Source: Teretinema zuelzerae (lineage in GTDB: Bacteria; Spirochaetota; Spirochaetia; Treponematales; Treponemataceae). Taken from it: a DNA stretch of 64,000 bases. Position numbers and translations under genes: made by a program. The notes beneath the pieces were generated by a model. The model saw only the letters and a program-made list of their open reading frames with translations, was not told the origin of the DNA and ran no database searches. The DNA lies in contig NZ_JAINWA010000003.1 in the NCBI RefSeq assembly GCF_021021555.1, positions 682,001-746,000 on the forward strand, read 5' to 3'. Shown here piece by piece: positions 41,946 through 51,135 of the stretch (the stretch's first letter is position 1; the number at the start of each line of letters is the position of its first letter).

Positions 41946-43390
41946 AGGCAGACATAGGATTCATCGGACTCGCCGTCATGGGCGAAAACCTCGTGCTGAA
42001 CATGGAACATCATGGATTTACGGTTGCGGTTTTCAATAGAACTACCGCAACGGTAGACACCTTCATAAACGGAAGGGCTCAGGGGAAAAAAATCATCGGA
42101 ACCCGTTCGCTTGCGGAATTGACGCAAAGCATCTCCAGGCCGAGAAAAATCATGATGATGATCAAGGCAGGAGCCGCCGTGGACGCGGTGATCGACGAAC
42201 TTATTCCGCTGCTCGAAGAAGGAGACATTCTGATCGACGGAGGAAACTCGAACTACGCCGATACCGTGCGCCGGGTCCACAGGCTGAAGGCGCTCGGCAT
42301 ACGGTTCGTAGGCACGGGGGTTTCCGGCGGGGAAGAAGGCGCGCTTAAAGGTCCGTCGATCATGCCCGGCGGCGAGGCCGAGGCATGGCCGGAAATACGG
42401 AACATCTTCACGTCGATCGCGGCAAAGGGCCCGGACGGAGACCCCTGCTGCGCCTGGATCGGCCCGGACGGGTCCGGACACTACGTAAAAATGATACACA
42501 ACGGAATCGAATACGGCGACATGCAGCTGTTGGCGGAGACTTACTGGATCATGAGGGAATATCTCGGCATGAACCACGACGAGATGGCCGACGTATTCTC
42601 CCGGTGGAACGAAGGAAAGCTCGACTCCTACCTTGTGGAAATCACCGCGGAAATACTGAGAAAAAAAGACTCGGACGGCGAGCCGCTCGCCCTTAAGATT
42701 CTCGATACCGCGGGACAAAAAGGAACCGGAAAATGGACGGGAATCGCAGCCCTCAACGAAGGAACGCCGCTGACGCTTATCACGGAATCCGTTTTCGCCC
42801 GCGCACTGTCCTCCCAGAAAGAACGGAGAGTCGCCGCTTCCCGGATATTCCCCGTTGAAAAGAAAACCTTCGACGGAGACAGGAACGCGATGCTCGATGC
42901 GCTCCGCGACGCCCTGTACGCCGCGAAAATAGTATCATACGCGCAGGGGTTCGAACTGATAGCGCAGGCCTCCAGGACGAACGGATGGAATCTCGATTTC
43001 GCCGGAATTGCCCGGCTGTGGCGGGGAGGATGCATCATACGCTCGGTGTTTCTCGACCGCATCGCTGACGCCTTCACGGCAAATCCCGAACTGTCAAATC
43101 TCGTCGAGTCACCGTATTTCTCGGGCGAACTGATCCGCGCGGAAGACGGCTGGCGGAAAACAGCCGCCGCGGCGATATCTGCGTCGCTTCCGGTACCGGC
43201 GCTCGCCTCGGCGCTCACCTGGTTCGACGGCTATCGGAGCGCAGAAGGACCGGCCAATTTGATTCAGGCTCAGCGCGATTATTTCGGCGCTCACACCTAT
43301 GAACGAACCGACGCCGAAAGAGGAAGATTTTTCCACACGGATTGGACGGGACACGGCGGATCCGCTATTTCCGGCTCTTATTCGGTATAA
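41942..43390 (+). CDS. gnd: 6-phosphogluconate dehydrogenase, decarboxylating
   Basis: 482 residues. N-terminal NADP-binding GLAVMGENLVLNMEHHG with the NRT that favours NADP, then VSGGEEGALKGPSIMPGG, HYVKMIHNGIEYGDMQL (catalytic lysine and histidine) and ILDTAGQKGTGKWT. It converts 6-phosphogluconate to ribulose 5-phosphate, CO2 and NADPH in the oxidative pentose phosphate route. It is coupled by overlap to the DUF308 gene; no zwf is nearby. Ends at a bidirectional terminator. Confidence 0.96.
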   Translation: MKADIGFIGLAVMGENLVLNMEHHGFTVAVFNRTTATVDTFINGRAQGKKIIGTRSLAELTQSISRPRKIMMMIKAGAAVDAVIDELIPLLEEGDILIDGGNSNYADTVRRVHRLKALGIRFVGTGVSGGEEGALKGPSIMPGGEAEAWPEIRNIFTSIAAKGPDGDPCCAWIGPDGSGHYVKMIHNGIEYGDMQLLAETYWIMREYLGMNHDEMADVFSRWNEGKLDSYLVEITAEILRKKDSDGEPLALKILDTAGQKGTGKWTGIAALNEGTPLTLITESVFARALSSQKERRVAASRIFPVEKKTFDGDRNAMLDALRDALYAAKIVSYAQGFELIAQASRTNGWNLDFAGIARLWRGGCIIRSVFLDRIADAFTANPELSNLVESPYFSGELIRAEDGWRKTAAAAISASLPVPALASALTWFDGYRSAEGPANLIQAQRDYFGAHTYERTDAERGRFFHTDWTGHGGSAISGSYSV

Positions 43391-43413
43391 CACGCGATAC
43401 CGCGGCGAGATAC

Positions 43414-43454
43414 AAAAAAAGCCTGCCTGGATCGTATAATCCAGGCAGGCTTTT
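43414..43454. terminator. bidirectional terminator between gnd and the galactan operon
   Basis: Perfect 12-bp stem (43421-43432 with 43439-43450, 6-base loop) flanked by seven A residues on the left and four T on the right. Confidence 0.9.
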
Positions 43455-43480
43455 CTATTCCAGTTTCTAACGGTAAAACG

Positions 43481-45502
43481 CTAGAGTTTAACGTAGCGTA
43501 CGGGAGTCATCGATGCAGCGTTGAGCGAACAGGCCCGTCCGTTTTCCATCGGCGGCCAGGTCTCGAGAAACACGCGGTCGTCTTTTGCGAGAGCCTGTAT
43601 TTCCAGCCGGAGCCGATGAGCCTTCCCCTTTCCAAAACGGCGAAGACAGATGTCCCAATTCAATTCCGGAGCAAGCCAGAAATTATCGGCTATCAGCGAA
43701 CCCTGCTCGTAAAGCCGGGCGGAATCGCCGAGGTAAGAGAGGGATAAAACCGCGTCGTCGCCGGTCCATTCGGGGACGATGATGTCGTACACTGTTTTCC
43801 CGCCCTCGTTCCATAACAGCGAGAATTGCACCGGCGTCGCGGAGCCGAGAGCATCGACGTACGCGTCGCTTCCGTCCTGATAGAGCTCTCCGCTATGCAT
43901 TACCAGCTTGCCGTCTACCTTCCATGCGTCCAGGGCTTCCTGCCGCGACAGGGTGCGGATGCGGACATCCGCGGGAAGAACGCCGTCCTTAAATCGGTAG
44001 AGCTCGCCGGCCTTGCCTTCCTTCAACAGCTTTTCCGCCTGATCGAATGCGGTATAGAACACATACTCGAGGCCTCCGTCCGCTTCGACTACGCACAAGG
44101 GCGTCGCGAGAGCCGTTTCCAATACGGCCGAACCGATCTGCATATTGAAGGGCAGGAAGAAGTATTCGCCGTCTCGAACCGTCAAGGGAGGAAACGACAG
44201 ATCCGTGCCGGGCGCGGCGAAAACCCGCCCTGCATGGTCGTTCTGCTTTTGCCTGCGCTGGAAGTTGTTGATGAATAGATAGCCCCGCCCGTCGGCGCAT
44301 CTCCAGGAATGCCGCAACTCGGTTCGATTCGCCGGGTACAGCGGATTTTCATCGGGAATACGCGCCGGCATCCGGCAGAGATCCGAACCGAAGTCATGCA
44401 AAAACAGGGACAGGAGCTTTATTTCGCGATAGGTGTCGCTGATGCGCCCGTACTCGCCGATAGGCGCGCGGAAATCGTAGGAGAGCTCGGGCAGATCGTT
44501 GATCGATCCGGTATCGCGCGTTTCCTGAAGCGTAGTGAGCTTTCCCTTCGGGTTCGTGCCGCCGTGATACATGTAGTAGCCCAGCAAGTTCACCCCGCTG
44601 CCCATCTTTGCGAGCGACATCGCGCCGATGTCCCGCGATCGCGCGATCGGACGCCGATGATGGGTCACCTGCAGCCCTCCGCCGAGCTCGGCAGTGAGAT
44701 ACGGAAATTTCTCCAGATCGAAGGTGATGCCCCGGCCGAAGCCGTAGTCGCTTCCGATATTGTGGTCGTTGCGCTCATGAGTGAAGATATAGTTCCCGCT
44801 CGGCTCGATATCGGTCAGCCGCTGGTCCCAGGGAGCCTCGCAATAACCGCCCATCACCGGAATCATGCCGCCGGTTACCGCGCCGCCCCAGCCGGTCGCC
44901 GTATACAGGGGAACATCGAAGCCCGCGGCCTTCGCCAACCCGGCGAGAGTTCGCATGTGAGACTCGCCTTCTTCTCCGGAAAGGCCGCCGCAATGGCCGA
45001 ACTCGTTCTCGATCTGAACTCCGATGATCGGGCCTGAGCACTCTGCCCCGGCGCCGGCGAAGCCGTCCTTGAGCATAAGTCCGTGAACCTCGGAAAAAAT
45101 CTTCTTGTACAGCCGGTCCACTTCCGCGAAGTACCGCTGATCGTTCGCGCTGCGCACCGGAAACGGACGCGCGAGCAGCCAATCGGGAAAGCCGCCGTTG
45201 CGCACCTCTGCGTGCACCCAGGGCCCGATGCGAAGCATGAGGGAAAGGCCGCACTCGCCCACCGTCTGCACAAACCGGCGAAGATCCCGGTTTCCGGTAA
45301 AATCCCATTCGCCTTCCACCTCTTCGTGGTGAATCCAGATGACGTATGTCGAAACCACATCGACTCCGCCGGCCTTCATTTTAAGAAGCGATTCCTTCCA
45401 TTGATCGGCCGGAAAGCGCGAATAATGCATTTCTCCCATAATCGGGAACCACGGTTCGCCGTTCTTTTCAAGATACCGCGGGTTGTACGAGTAGCTGTCC
45501 AT
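43481..45502 (-). CDS. GH35 beta-galactosidase
   Basis: 673 residues, glycoside hydrolase family 35. PIMGEMHYSRFPADQWKESLLKMKAGGVDVVSTYVIW opens the barrel. The acid/base glutamate is E167 in GVQIENEFGH and the nucleophile E272 in YLTAELGGG. There is no signal peptide, so the enzyme is probably cytoplasmic and hydrolyses imported beta-1,4-galacto-oligosaccharides to galactose. Last gene of the galactan operon, 50 bases after the GH53 gene, followed by a strong terminator. AAGGA precedes the ATG. Confidence 0.92.
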   Translation of the reverse strand: MDSYSYNPRYLEKNGEPWFPIMGEMHYSRFPADQWKESLLKMKAGGVDVVSTYVIWIHHEEVEGEWDFTGNRDLRRFVQTVGECGLSLMLRIGPWVHAEVRNGGFPDWLLARPFPVRSANDQRYFAEVDRLYKKIFSEVHGLMLKDGFAGAGAECSGPIIGVQIENEFGHCGGLSGEEGESHMRTLAGLAKAAGFDVPLYTATGWGGAVTGGMIPVMGGYCEAPWDQRLTDIEPSGNYIFTHERNDHNIGSDYGFGRGITFDLEKFPYLTAELGGGLQVTHHRRPIARSRDIGAMSLAKMGSGVNLLGYYMYHGGTNPKGKLTTLQETRDTGSINDLPELSYDFRAPIGEYGRISDTYREIKLLSLFLHDFGSDLCRMPARIPDENPLYPANRTELRHSWRCADGRGYLFINNFQRRQKQNDHAGRVFAAPGTDLSFPPLTVRDGEYFFLPFNMQIGSAVLETALATPLCVVEADGGLEYVFYTAFDQAEKLLKEGKAGELYRFKDGVLPADVRIRTLSRQEALDAWKVDGKLVMHSGELYQDGSDAYVDALGSATPVQFSLLWNEGGKTVYDIIVPEWTGDDAVLSLSYLGDSARLYEQGSLIADNFWLAPELNWDICLRRFGKGKAHRLRLEIQALAKDDRVFLETWPPMENGRACSLNAASMTPVRYVKL

Positions 45503-45552
45503 TCGAGTTCATTCCTTATCTTATAAATTGACTACGTAAAAAAAAACGATAG

Positions 45553-47586
45553 TTATCTGACCGGAGCAAGGAGGAAATCGTCGAGCGATCCCCAGCCTCC
45601 CGCGTCGCAGCCGATATAGGCGCCGACCGTTACAGGACCGCCGTCGGCCTGTATCTCCTGGATGACGGGGCTTCTGAAATTCCTCCAGCCGTCCACATCA
45701 GTCTCGGCCTTACGCGTTTTCCCTCCGGAAATCGCGTAGATGTACATATTCTGATTTTTTGCGTCTCCGCCGTGAAGGGCTATGGAGAATTTGTAGACGC
45801 CGGGCTTGAGATTGCGTACCGTCTGCTCGACCCGGAAGGAGACCTTCCCTTTCGACCAGAAATGGAGCGCGTTTTTACCGCTCTTGGCGTCGGTGAGTTT
45901 TTCCTGAACAAACAACTCGGTCGTAACTCCTCCGACGTTTTCGATCTTCCACATCGAAAGATCCTTGTCCTCGAAGCTCGGATTATCGAGATAGTTCGGC
46001 TCGACTACTGAGACCAGGGCCGAAGGCGCCGGCGAATCCTGCGAAGCGCCCTCCAAGGCGCCCGTTGCCAGATAATCGCCGAGAGGCGCGCCGCCGATCG
46101 TCGAAAGAGGGAACATCTTTCCCGCGTCGGGACCCGAGCCCAGGCGCTTTGCGGACGCATTCCACGAAACAGGCATCGAAACCCGTTCACCGTTGTTCTT
46201 GACCACCCATACTTCCGCGGGCATCGCGGCCTTGTCGCCGATGCGCACGCGCACCTTCGCCTCTTCGACGAAATCCGGGCGGACATCCGTTACGGAACCG
46301 GTGTACACCAGGCGCCAGACGTCAAGGGACGCAAGAGGCGTGCCGTCGAAGGCGAACATCGCCTGATTATCCCAGCTTGAACCGCCGAAGTATTTTCCGG
46401 CGTCCTTCGGATCGTATGCATAGGCATAACTTGAAGCCCAGCCGGAACCATCGCGATCCCAAAGAAGCCGCTGGTCGTCATACGTTTCGCCCGGCACTGG
46501 AAGCCACGCGGGCTCCCAGTAGTACACGCCGATTCCCGCCTTTCCGACCGAAGCCACGGCGGCGATGGTTTCGCGCACAGCCGATGCCTGACCCTGAACG
46601 GTGATCGGCCACGGCTTTTCGCACATTGTTTCTTCCGAGATCGTGTTGCCGGTTTCGTCGCCGTTTTCATACGTATGCGCGTACGAAACTTCGGCGCACA
46701 TCACTTCCTTGCCGGAAAGTTCGGCGACGCGCTTCAGCACGGCCGCGAAATTGTCGACCGAACCGTGCCACCACGGATACCAGGAGGAAGCGAACACGTC
46801 GTAATCAAGATTCTGCTTTGACAGGATCTGAACATACCGTTCGTACTCGCCTGACTTTTCCGGATTCGTAAAATGCACGGCGATTTTGATGTTCTTCTTC
46901 TCTTTCGCCGAAACTTCGCGGACTGCTTTGCTTCCGGCCTTCATGAGCTTCGCGATATTGATCCAGTTGGTCTCGCCGCACATGGCGCCGGTGGTTTCAT
47001 TGCCGATCTGAACCATGTGAACGTTCACGCCCGCCTTGACAGCTTTTGCCAGACTGGTCTTCGTGTATTCATAGAGGGCATCGGCCTTGGCGTCTATATC
47101 CATCCCCGCCCAAGCTCGCGGAGCCTGCTGTTTAGCGGGGTCGGCCCAAAAGTCGGAATAATGAAAATCAAGAAGCACCGGAAGCCCTGCGGCCGCGGCC
47201 CGCCTTCCCATAACGATCGCCGCGTCGATGTCGCAGTTGCCGCCGCCGAAGCCCCGGCCCTGATCGTCGAAGGGATTGTTCCACACGCGGATGCGGATGC
47301 TGTTCACGCCCGAATCCCGGAGCGTTACGAACAGATCCTGCGGATTGCCGGCCTTGTCCCGGAACACGACCCCGCTTTTCTCGAGCGCTAAAACGCTCGA
47401 CACATCGACGCCTCGCAGGAAGGCGGCAGGCAGGCCTTCGATCTTTTCCACGAACAATTCCCCCTCCTCGGGGTTTCCTGAGTAGACGGGCAGAGACGCG
47501 GCCGCGTTTCCGGAAGAGACGCCGGAGGAAGCGCAGCCGGCGAACGCGACGGCCCCGATGCAGAGAGCGTAAATGGCATGTTTCAT
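45553..47586 (-). CDS. GH53 arabinogalactan endo-beta-1,4-galactanase, lipoprotein
   Basis: 677 residues. The lipobox AFAGC (Cys 18) anchors it to the envelope. The GH53 barrel spans about residues 55-420, with acid/base E197 in VQIGNETTGAM and nucleophile E299 in VMCAEVSYAHT. It is followed by an Ig-like module (about 440-480) and a C-terminal beta-sandwich (about 525-675, NYLDNPSFEDKDLSMWKIEN) that resembles galactan-binding modules found on other GH53 enzymes (CBM61 type, from memory). It would cut galactan side chains of pectin outside the cell into oligosaccharides for the adjacent transporter. Confidence 0.9.
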   Translation of the reverse strand: MKHAIYALCIGAVAFAGCASSGVSSGNAAASLPVYSGNPEEGELFVEKIEGLPAAFLRGVDVSSVLALEKSGVVFRDKAGNPQDLFVTLRDSGVNSIRIRVWNNPFDDQGRGFGGGNCDIDAAIVMGRRAAAAGLPVLLDFHYSDFWADPAKQQAPRAWAGMDIDAKADALYEYTKTSLAKAVKAGVNVHMVQIGNETTGAMCGETNWINIAKLMKAGSKAVREVSAKEKKNIKIAVHFTNPEKSGEYERYVQILSKQNLDYDVFASSWYPWWHGSVDNFAAVLKRVAELSGKEVMCAEVSYAHTYENGDETGNTISEETMCEKPWPITVQGQASAVRETIAAVASVGKAGIGVYYWEPAWLPVPGETYDDQRLLWDRDGSGWASSYAYAYDPKDAGKYFGGSSWDNQAMFAFDGTPLASLDVWRLVYTGSVTDVRPDFVEEAKVRVRIGDKAAMPAEVWVVKNNGERVSMPVSWNASAKRLGSGPDAGKMFPLSTIGGAPLGDYLATGALEGASQDSPAPSALVSVVEPNYLDNPSFEDKDLSMWKIENVGGVTTELFVQEKLTDAKSGKNALHFWSKGKVSFRVEQTVRNLKPGVYKFSIALHGGDAKNQNMYIYAISGGKTRKAETDVDGWRNFRSPVIQEIQADGGPVTVGAYIGCDAGGWGSLDDFLLAPVR

Positions 47587-47598
47587 AAAAAATCCTTC

Positions 47599-48441
47599 TT
47601 ATTCCTTGACTGCCGCTCCGCCGAAGCTCGTAATCATAGCCTTTTGCGTAATGATGAAAAACGCGATGAAGGGTATGGCGACGATGAGGGAGCCGGCGGC
47701 GAACGTGGTAAAATCGTTTTTCTTGTCGGTAACGAAACTGAACAGACCGAGAGCGAGAGTCTGCTTTTCGACGGAGCGGAGAACCATCTTCGGGAAGATG
47801 TAGTCCATCCACGGAGCGGTGAAGCTCGTGATGCCGAGAAAGGTGATGATAGGCCGGGCGACCGGCATGATGATGGTCGAGTAAATGCGGAAGTGTCCGG
47901 CTCCGTCGATGCGGGCCGCTTCGTCGAGGCTGCGGGATACAGTATCCATGTAGTTTTTAACCAGCCAGGTGTTGTACGGAATATTTCCCGCCACGTATAC
48001 GAGAACCAGGCCCCACAGGGTATCCAGGCCGCCGATGCGAAGCAGAATCACGTAGATGGCGACCATGCCGACGAACGAGGGAAAAATCTGGAGGATGAGC
48101 AGGGACATCAGCATGGATTTCTTGAACACGAAGCGGAAGCGCGAAAACACGTAGGCTCCGAGCGACGCGATCATGATGGTTGAAAGAGAGGTGCACACCG
48201 CGATGATAAGCGTATTCATGAACCACTTTCCGTACTGCGTCTCGGTGAACAGGTGGACGAAATGCTTTGCGGTAAAGCCGTCGCCGAAGGGCATGATGCT
48301 CACCGAGGCTATGCTGTTTCCGGGGGAAAACGCCGAACTGACGACGTACACCAGGGGATATAACACGAAGAACGAAATAATGCCGAAAATGATGTACACG
48401 ACGAAGCTGTTGATGACGCCGGATGATTTTTTATGGTTCAT
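47599..48441 (-). CDS. galacto-oligosaccharide ABC transporter permease (MalG/GanQ type)
   Basis: 280 residues, six helices. The EAA loop DEAARIDGAGHFRIYSTIIMPVARPII is clear, and the rest (NIPYNTWLVKNYMDTV, ends GGAAVKE) is close to MalG. It partners the upstream MalF-like permease, overlapping it by four bases, and lies 12 bases before the galactanase gene. Specificity for galacto-oligosaccharides is inferred from the neighbours. Confidence 0.9.
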   Translation of the reverse strand: MNHKKSSGVINSFVVYIIFGIISFFVLYPLVYVVSSAFSPGNSIASVSIMPFGDGFTAKHFVHLFTETQYGKWFMNTLIIAVCTSLSTIMIASLGAYVFSRFRFVFKKSMLMSLLILQIFPSFVGMVAIYVILLRIGGLDTLWGLVLVYVAGNIPYNTWLVKNYMDTVSRSLDEAARIDGAGHFRIYSTIIMPVARPIITFLGITSFTAPWMDYIFPKMVLRSVEKQTLALGLFSFVTDKKNDFTTFAAGSLIVAIPFIAFFIITQKAMITSFGGAAVKE

Positions 48442-49760
48442 ACCTCGCCCTCCTTGTAAGCCTTTGTCCGGCTGAAGTTGAATATCGCGAACGGAGCGAG
48501 CACGATGAAGATCATGACCGCGATGACGGACGCGTAATTGTATTTGAGCAGAGTGATCGTCAGCTTATAAATCCAGGTAACGAGAATGTCGGTGCCGCCG
48601 GCGCTCGTGGTCGTACTGTCGGCAACGGTCGGATTTCCTCCGGTAAGGAAGAATATCGCTCCGAAGTTGTTGATGTTGTGGGTGAAGCTCATGATGATCA
48701 GCGGCATGGTTTGATACAGTACGAGGGGCAGCGTGATGCGCCTGAGAACCTGGAATTTATTCGCGCCGTCGATGCGGGCGGCCTCGAACAAATCCTGCGA
48801 AACCGCGGTCATCGTCCCCATCGTCAAAAGCATGAAGTACCCGAAACCAGCCCACAGATTGACCATTACAACGGTGAACTGGGCAAGCGCCGGATGGCCG
48901 AGCCAGGGGATCACCTCGTCGATGAGGCCGAGAGCCATCAGCGTCCTGTTGACGGTGCCGAAGGTTCCGTTGAGGAGATTCTTCCACACGAGCATGCTCA
49001 CCACCGCGGGGACCGCGTACGGCAGAATAAAGATAATCCTGAAAGCCGGAGCGAATCGGATTTTGCTTTCTTTTAAAAGCACGGCGACAAGCAGACCGCC
49101 GAAATAGCAGGTGATCGTCGCCGCGAAGGCCCAGATCAGAGTCCAGGAGGCGACCCGCGCGAATCCGGCAGACCAGGAGGTTTCGCCGCCCAGGAGAGTA
49201 GTGAAATTCTCGAAACCGACCCAATCTACGGTATTGTTCGGAGGGATGTTCGACGGAGCGGAATAATTGGTGAAGGCTACGCTCGCTGAAAAAAGGAGCG
49301 GAACCAGAACGAATATGAGAATCATGAGGAAGCTCGGAGCGAGGCCCAGAACGGGAAACGCGCTTCCGAACACGCCATTGGCGGATTCCTTGAATGAACG
49401 GAAGCTCTTCTTCCGGCAGTATTCCGCGTACGAAGACTGCGCGCTTCGCACGGAAAGAACGTACGTGACGATGAAGATCGCGATGACGGCTAACAGCAGT
49501 ATGCCGTCGATCAGCATGAAGATGGAATTCCCCCGCTGTTTGATGGGCAGATCCGGCTGCGGCGAGCCGAGCGTCACAAGCTCGACGAGCTTATGGACGA
49601 TGAAGGGCGAAAAGGCCAGAAACAGGACTTCCGTGAGGGCAAAAAAAACACCCTTTGCGTAATCTTTGAGATGCACAATATGGGCGAGCCCCATGAACAG
49701 GGATGCCGTTATCGTAATCTTTTTTTGAGCCGAACCGTCGGCGGGCATTATCGATGCCAT
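48438..49760 (-). CDS. galacto-oligosaccharide ABC transporter permease (MalF/GanP type)
   Basis: 440 residues. It has the long N-terminal extension with extra helices of MalF/GanP proteins, and the EAA loop LFEAARIDGANKFQVLRRITLPLVL. Start set at MASIMPADG after GGAGG; 24 further codons upstream are open without support. It forms the transmembrane heterodimer with the next gene product. Confidence 0.9.
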   Translation of the reverse strand: MASIMPADGSAQKKITITASLFMGLAHIVHLKDYAKGVFFALTEVLFLAFSPFIVHKLVELVTLGSPQPDLPIKQRGNSIFMLIDGILLLAVIAIFIVTYVLSVRSAQSSYAEYCRKKSFRSFKESANGVFGSAFPVLGLAPSFLMILIFVLVPLLFSASVAFTNYSAPSNIPPNNTVDWVGFENFTTLLGGETSWSAGFARVASWTLIWAFAATITCYFGGLLVAVLLKESKIRFAPAFRIIFILPYAVPAVVSMLVWKNLLNGTFGTVNRTLMALGLIDEVIPWLGHPALAQFTVVMVNLWAGFGYFMLLTMGTMTAVSQDLFEAARIDGANKFQVLRRITLPLVLYQTMPLIIMSFTHNINNFGAIFFLTGGNPTVADSTTTSAGGTDILVTWIYKLTITLLKYNYASVIAVMIFIVLAPFAIFNFSRTKAYKEGEV

Positions 49761-49864
49761 TGATCCTCCAGAAAGACGAAAAATCCTGTCGAAGAGACGC
49801 GTCCGCGAAGCAATGCCCCGCGGACGCGTCAAACGATCATGATCCGGTAACTCGAATCGAATCC

Positions 49865-51067
49865 TTACTTGCCGAGAATTGCGGCGTTGCAGGCATCAAG
49901 TTCCTTTTTGATGTCGGCTCCGTCCCAGATGTTCTTGCTGGCGTTGTTCATGGCTTCCCAGTACGCGCCCATCTGAGGGATGGAGGGCATGGGGAAGGCA
50001 TAGTCGAGCTGGGCGAGGAAGCCGCCCATGTAGGGGCTGTCGACCTTGGTAGCGATCGCGGGAAGGGCTCCGGTGATCTTGAAGCGGAGCTGCTGCATTT
50101 CGGGGCTCAGCAGGAACTGGGCGAAAAGAGCGGCTTCGTTCGGATAATCGGAATAGGCCGAAACGAACATCGCGCGGGTTCCCGAGAATGAAGCGGCGGG
50201 CTTCGCGTCTCCGGGAAGAGCGGGAAGAGGAGCGACGCCGAAATCGACGCCGGCGTCCTTAAAGGGAACTACGTTCCACAGGCCGGTGATATGCATAGCA
50301 GCGGTGCCGGAGGCGAACGCGGAGTCCGCTACCGAGGTGGTAAGGTCGGCGGAAGGAACGTTCAGCACGGAGCGGAGATTCTGGAAGAACTGCATACCCT
50401 TGATCGACTTCGGGGAATTGATGTTCGTGGAAGAAGTGTCTGTTCCGGTGGGTCCGAAGAGGCGGTTTCCGTCGCTCGTGGTGAATACGATCGTGTAGTA
50501 GGCATTGCCCACGTCCATGATGAAGCCGTATTTTCCCGGATTCGCCGCGTTATATTTTTTGGCGAAGGCCGCGACTTCATCCCATGTCTTGGGAACTTCG
50601 TTTTCTTTTACGAGAGCCTTGTTGTAAAAGAGCGCATAGGTTTCGGCGGATACGGGATATCCGTACATCTTTCCGCCGAAGGTGAGCGCGCTCGAACACG
50701 CACCGAGAACCTGGCGGCGGAGAGCGTCTGCGTTCTGAGAAGGAAGCACATGGCCTCCGGTCGCAAGCTCGCCGAGCTTATCGTGGGGGGCGGCGAAAAG
50801 GTCGGGCCCTACTCCCGCGGGACCGTCGAGAGCGATCTGTCCGGCGGCGTCTCCGAGCTCGACATGGACATACTTGATCTCGATGTTCGGGTTTTTAGCG
50901 GTGAAAGCCGCACCGGCCTGACGGATGAACTCGTCCGGACCCTTGTCGGATTCCCATACGGTCAGAGTAACCTTTTTCCCGGCCGAACCGGTCGCAGAAT
51001 CTTGCCCGCCGGCGGCGAACGCCAGAGCAGGTACCAGAAGGAGAGCAATCAGCGCACCTTTCTTCAT
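49865..51067 (-). CDS. extracellular solute-binding protein family 1 (MalE/GanO-like)
   Basis: 400 residues. Signal peptide MKKGALIALLLVPALAFA and mature end AGGQDSATG; then VTLTVWESDKGPDEFIRQAGAAFTAKNPNIEIKYVHVE and FGGKMYGYPVSAETYALFYNKALV, as in maltodextrin- and galacto-oligosaccharide-binding proteins. There is no lipobox cysteine, so it is probably free in the periplasm. AGGAGG precedes the ATG. It is the first transporter gene after the regulator. Confidence 0.9.
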   Translation of the reverse strand: MKKGALIALLLVPALAFAAGGQDSATGSAGKKVTLTVWESDKGPDEFIRQAGAAFTAKNPNIEIKYVHVELGDAAGQIALDGPAGVGPDLFAAPHDKLGELATGGHVLPSQNADALRRQVLGACSSALTFGGKMYGYPVSAETYALFYNKALVKENEVPKTWDEVAAFAKKYNAANPGKYGFIMDVGNAYYTIVFTTSDGNRLFGPTGTDTSSTNINSPKSIKGMQFFQNLRSVLNVPSADLTTSVADSAFASGTAAMHITGLWNVVPFKDAGVDFGVAPLPALPGDAKPAASFSGTRAMFVSAYSDYPNEAALFAQFLLSPEMQQLRFKITGALPAIATKVDSPYMGGFLAQLDYAFPMPSIPQMGAYWEAMNNASKNIWDGADIKKELDACNAAILGK

Positions 51068-51085
51068 TTTTTCCTCCTATTATTT

Positions 51086-51135
51086 ACCGGTCCCAGGACC
51101 GGTTCATATGCAAAACCCGGATTCTCAAATCCGGG
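51086..51135 (-). terminator. two hairpins between the LacI gene and the binding-protein gene
   Basis: A perfect 8-bp stem (51116-51123 with 51128-51135, 4-base loop) followed on the minus strand by TTTT looks like a weak terminator; the regulator's stop codon lies in its loop. A second 7-bp hairpin (51086-51092 with 51097-51103) precedes the ribosome site of the binding-protein gene. The pair may reduce read-through or stabilise the processed mRNA of the transporter genes. Confidence 0.5.
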
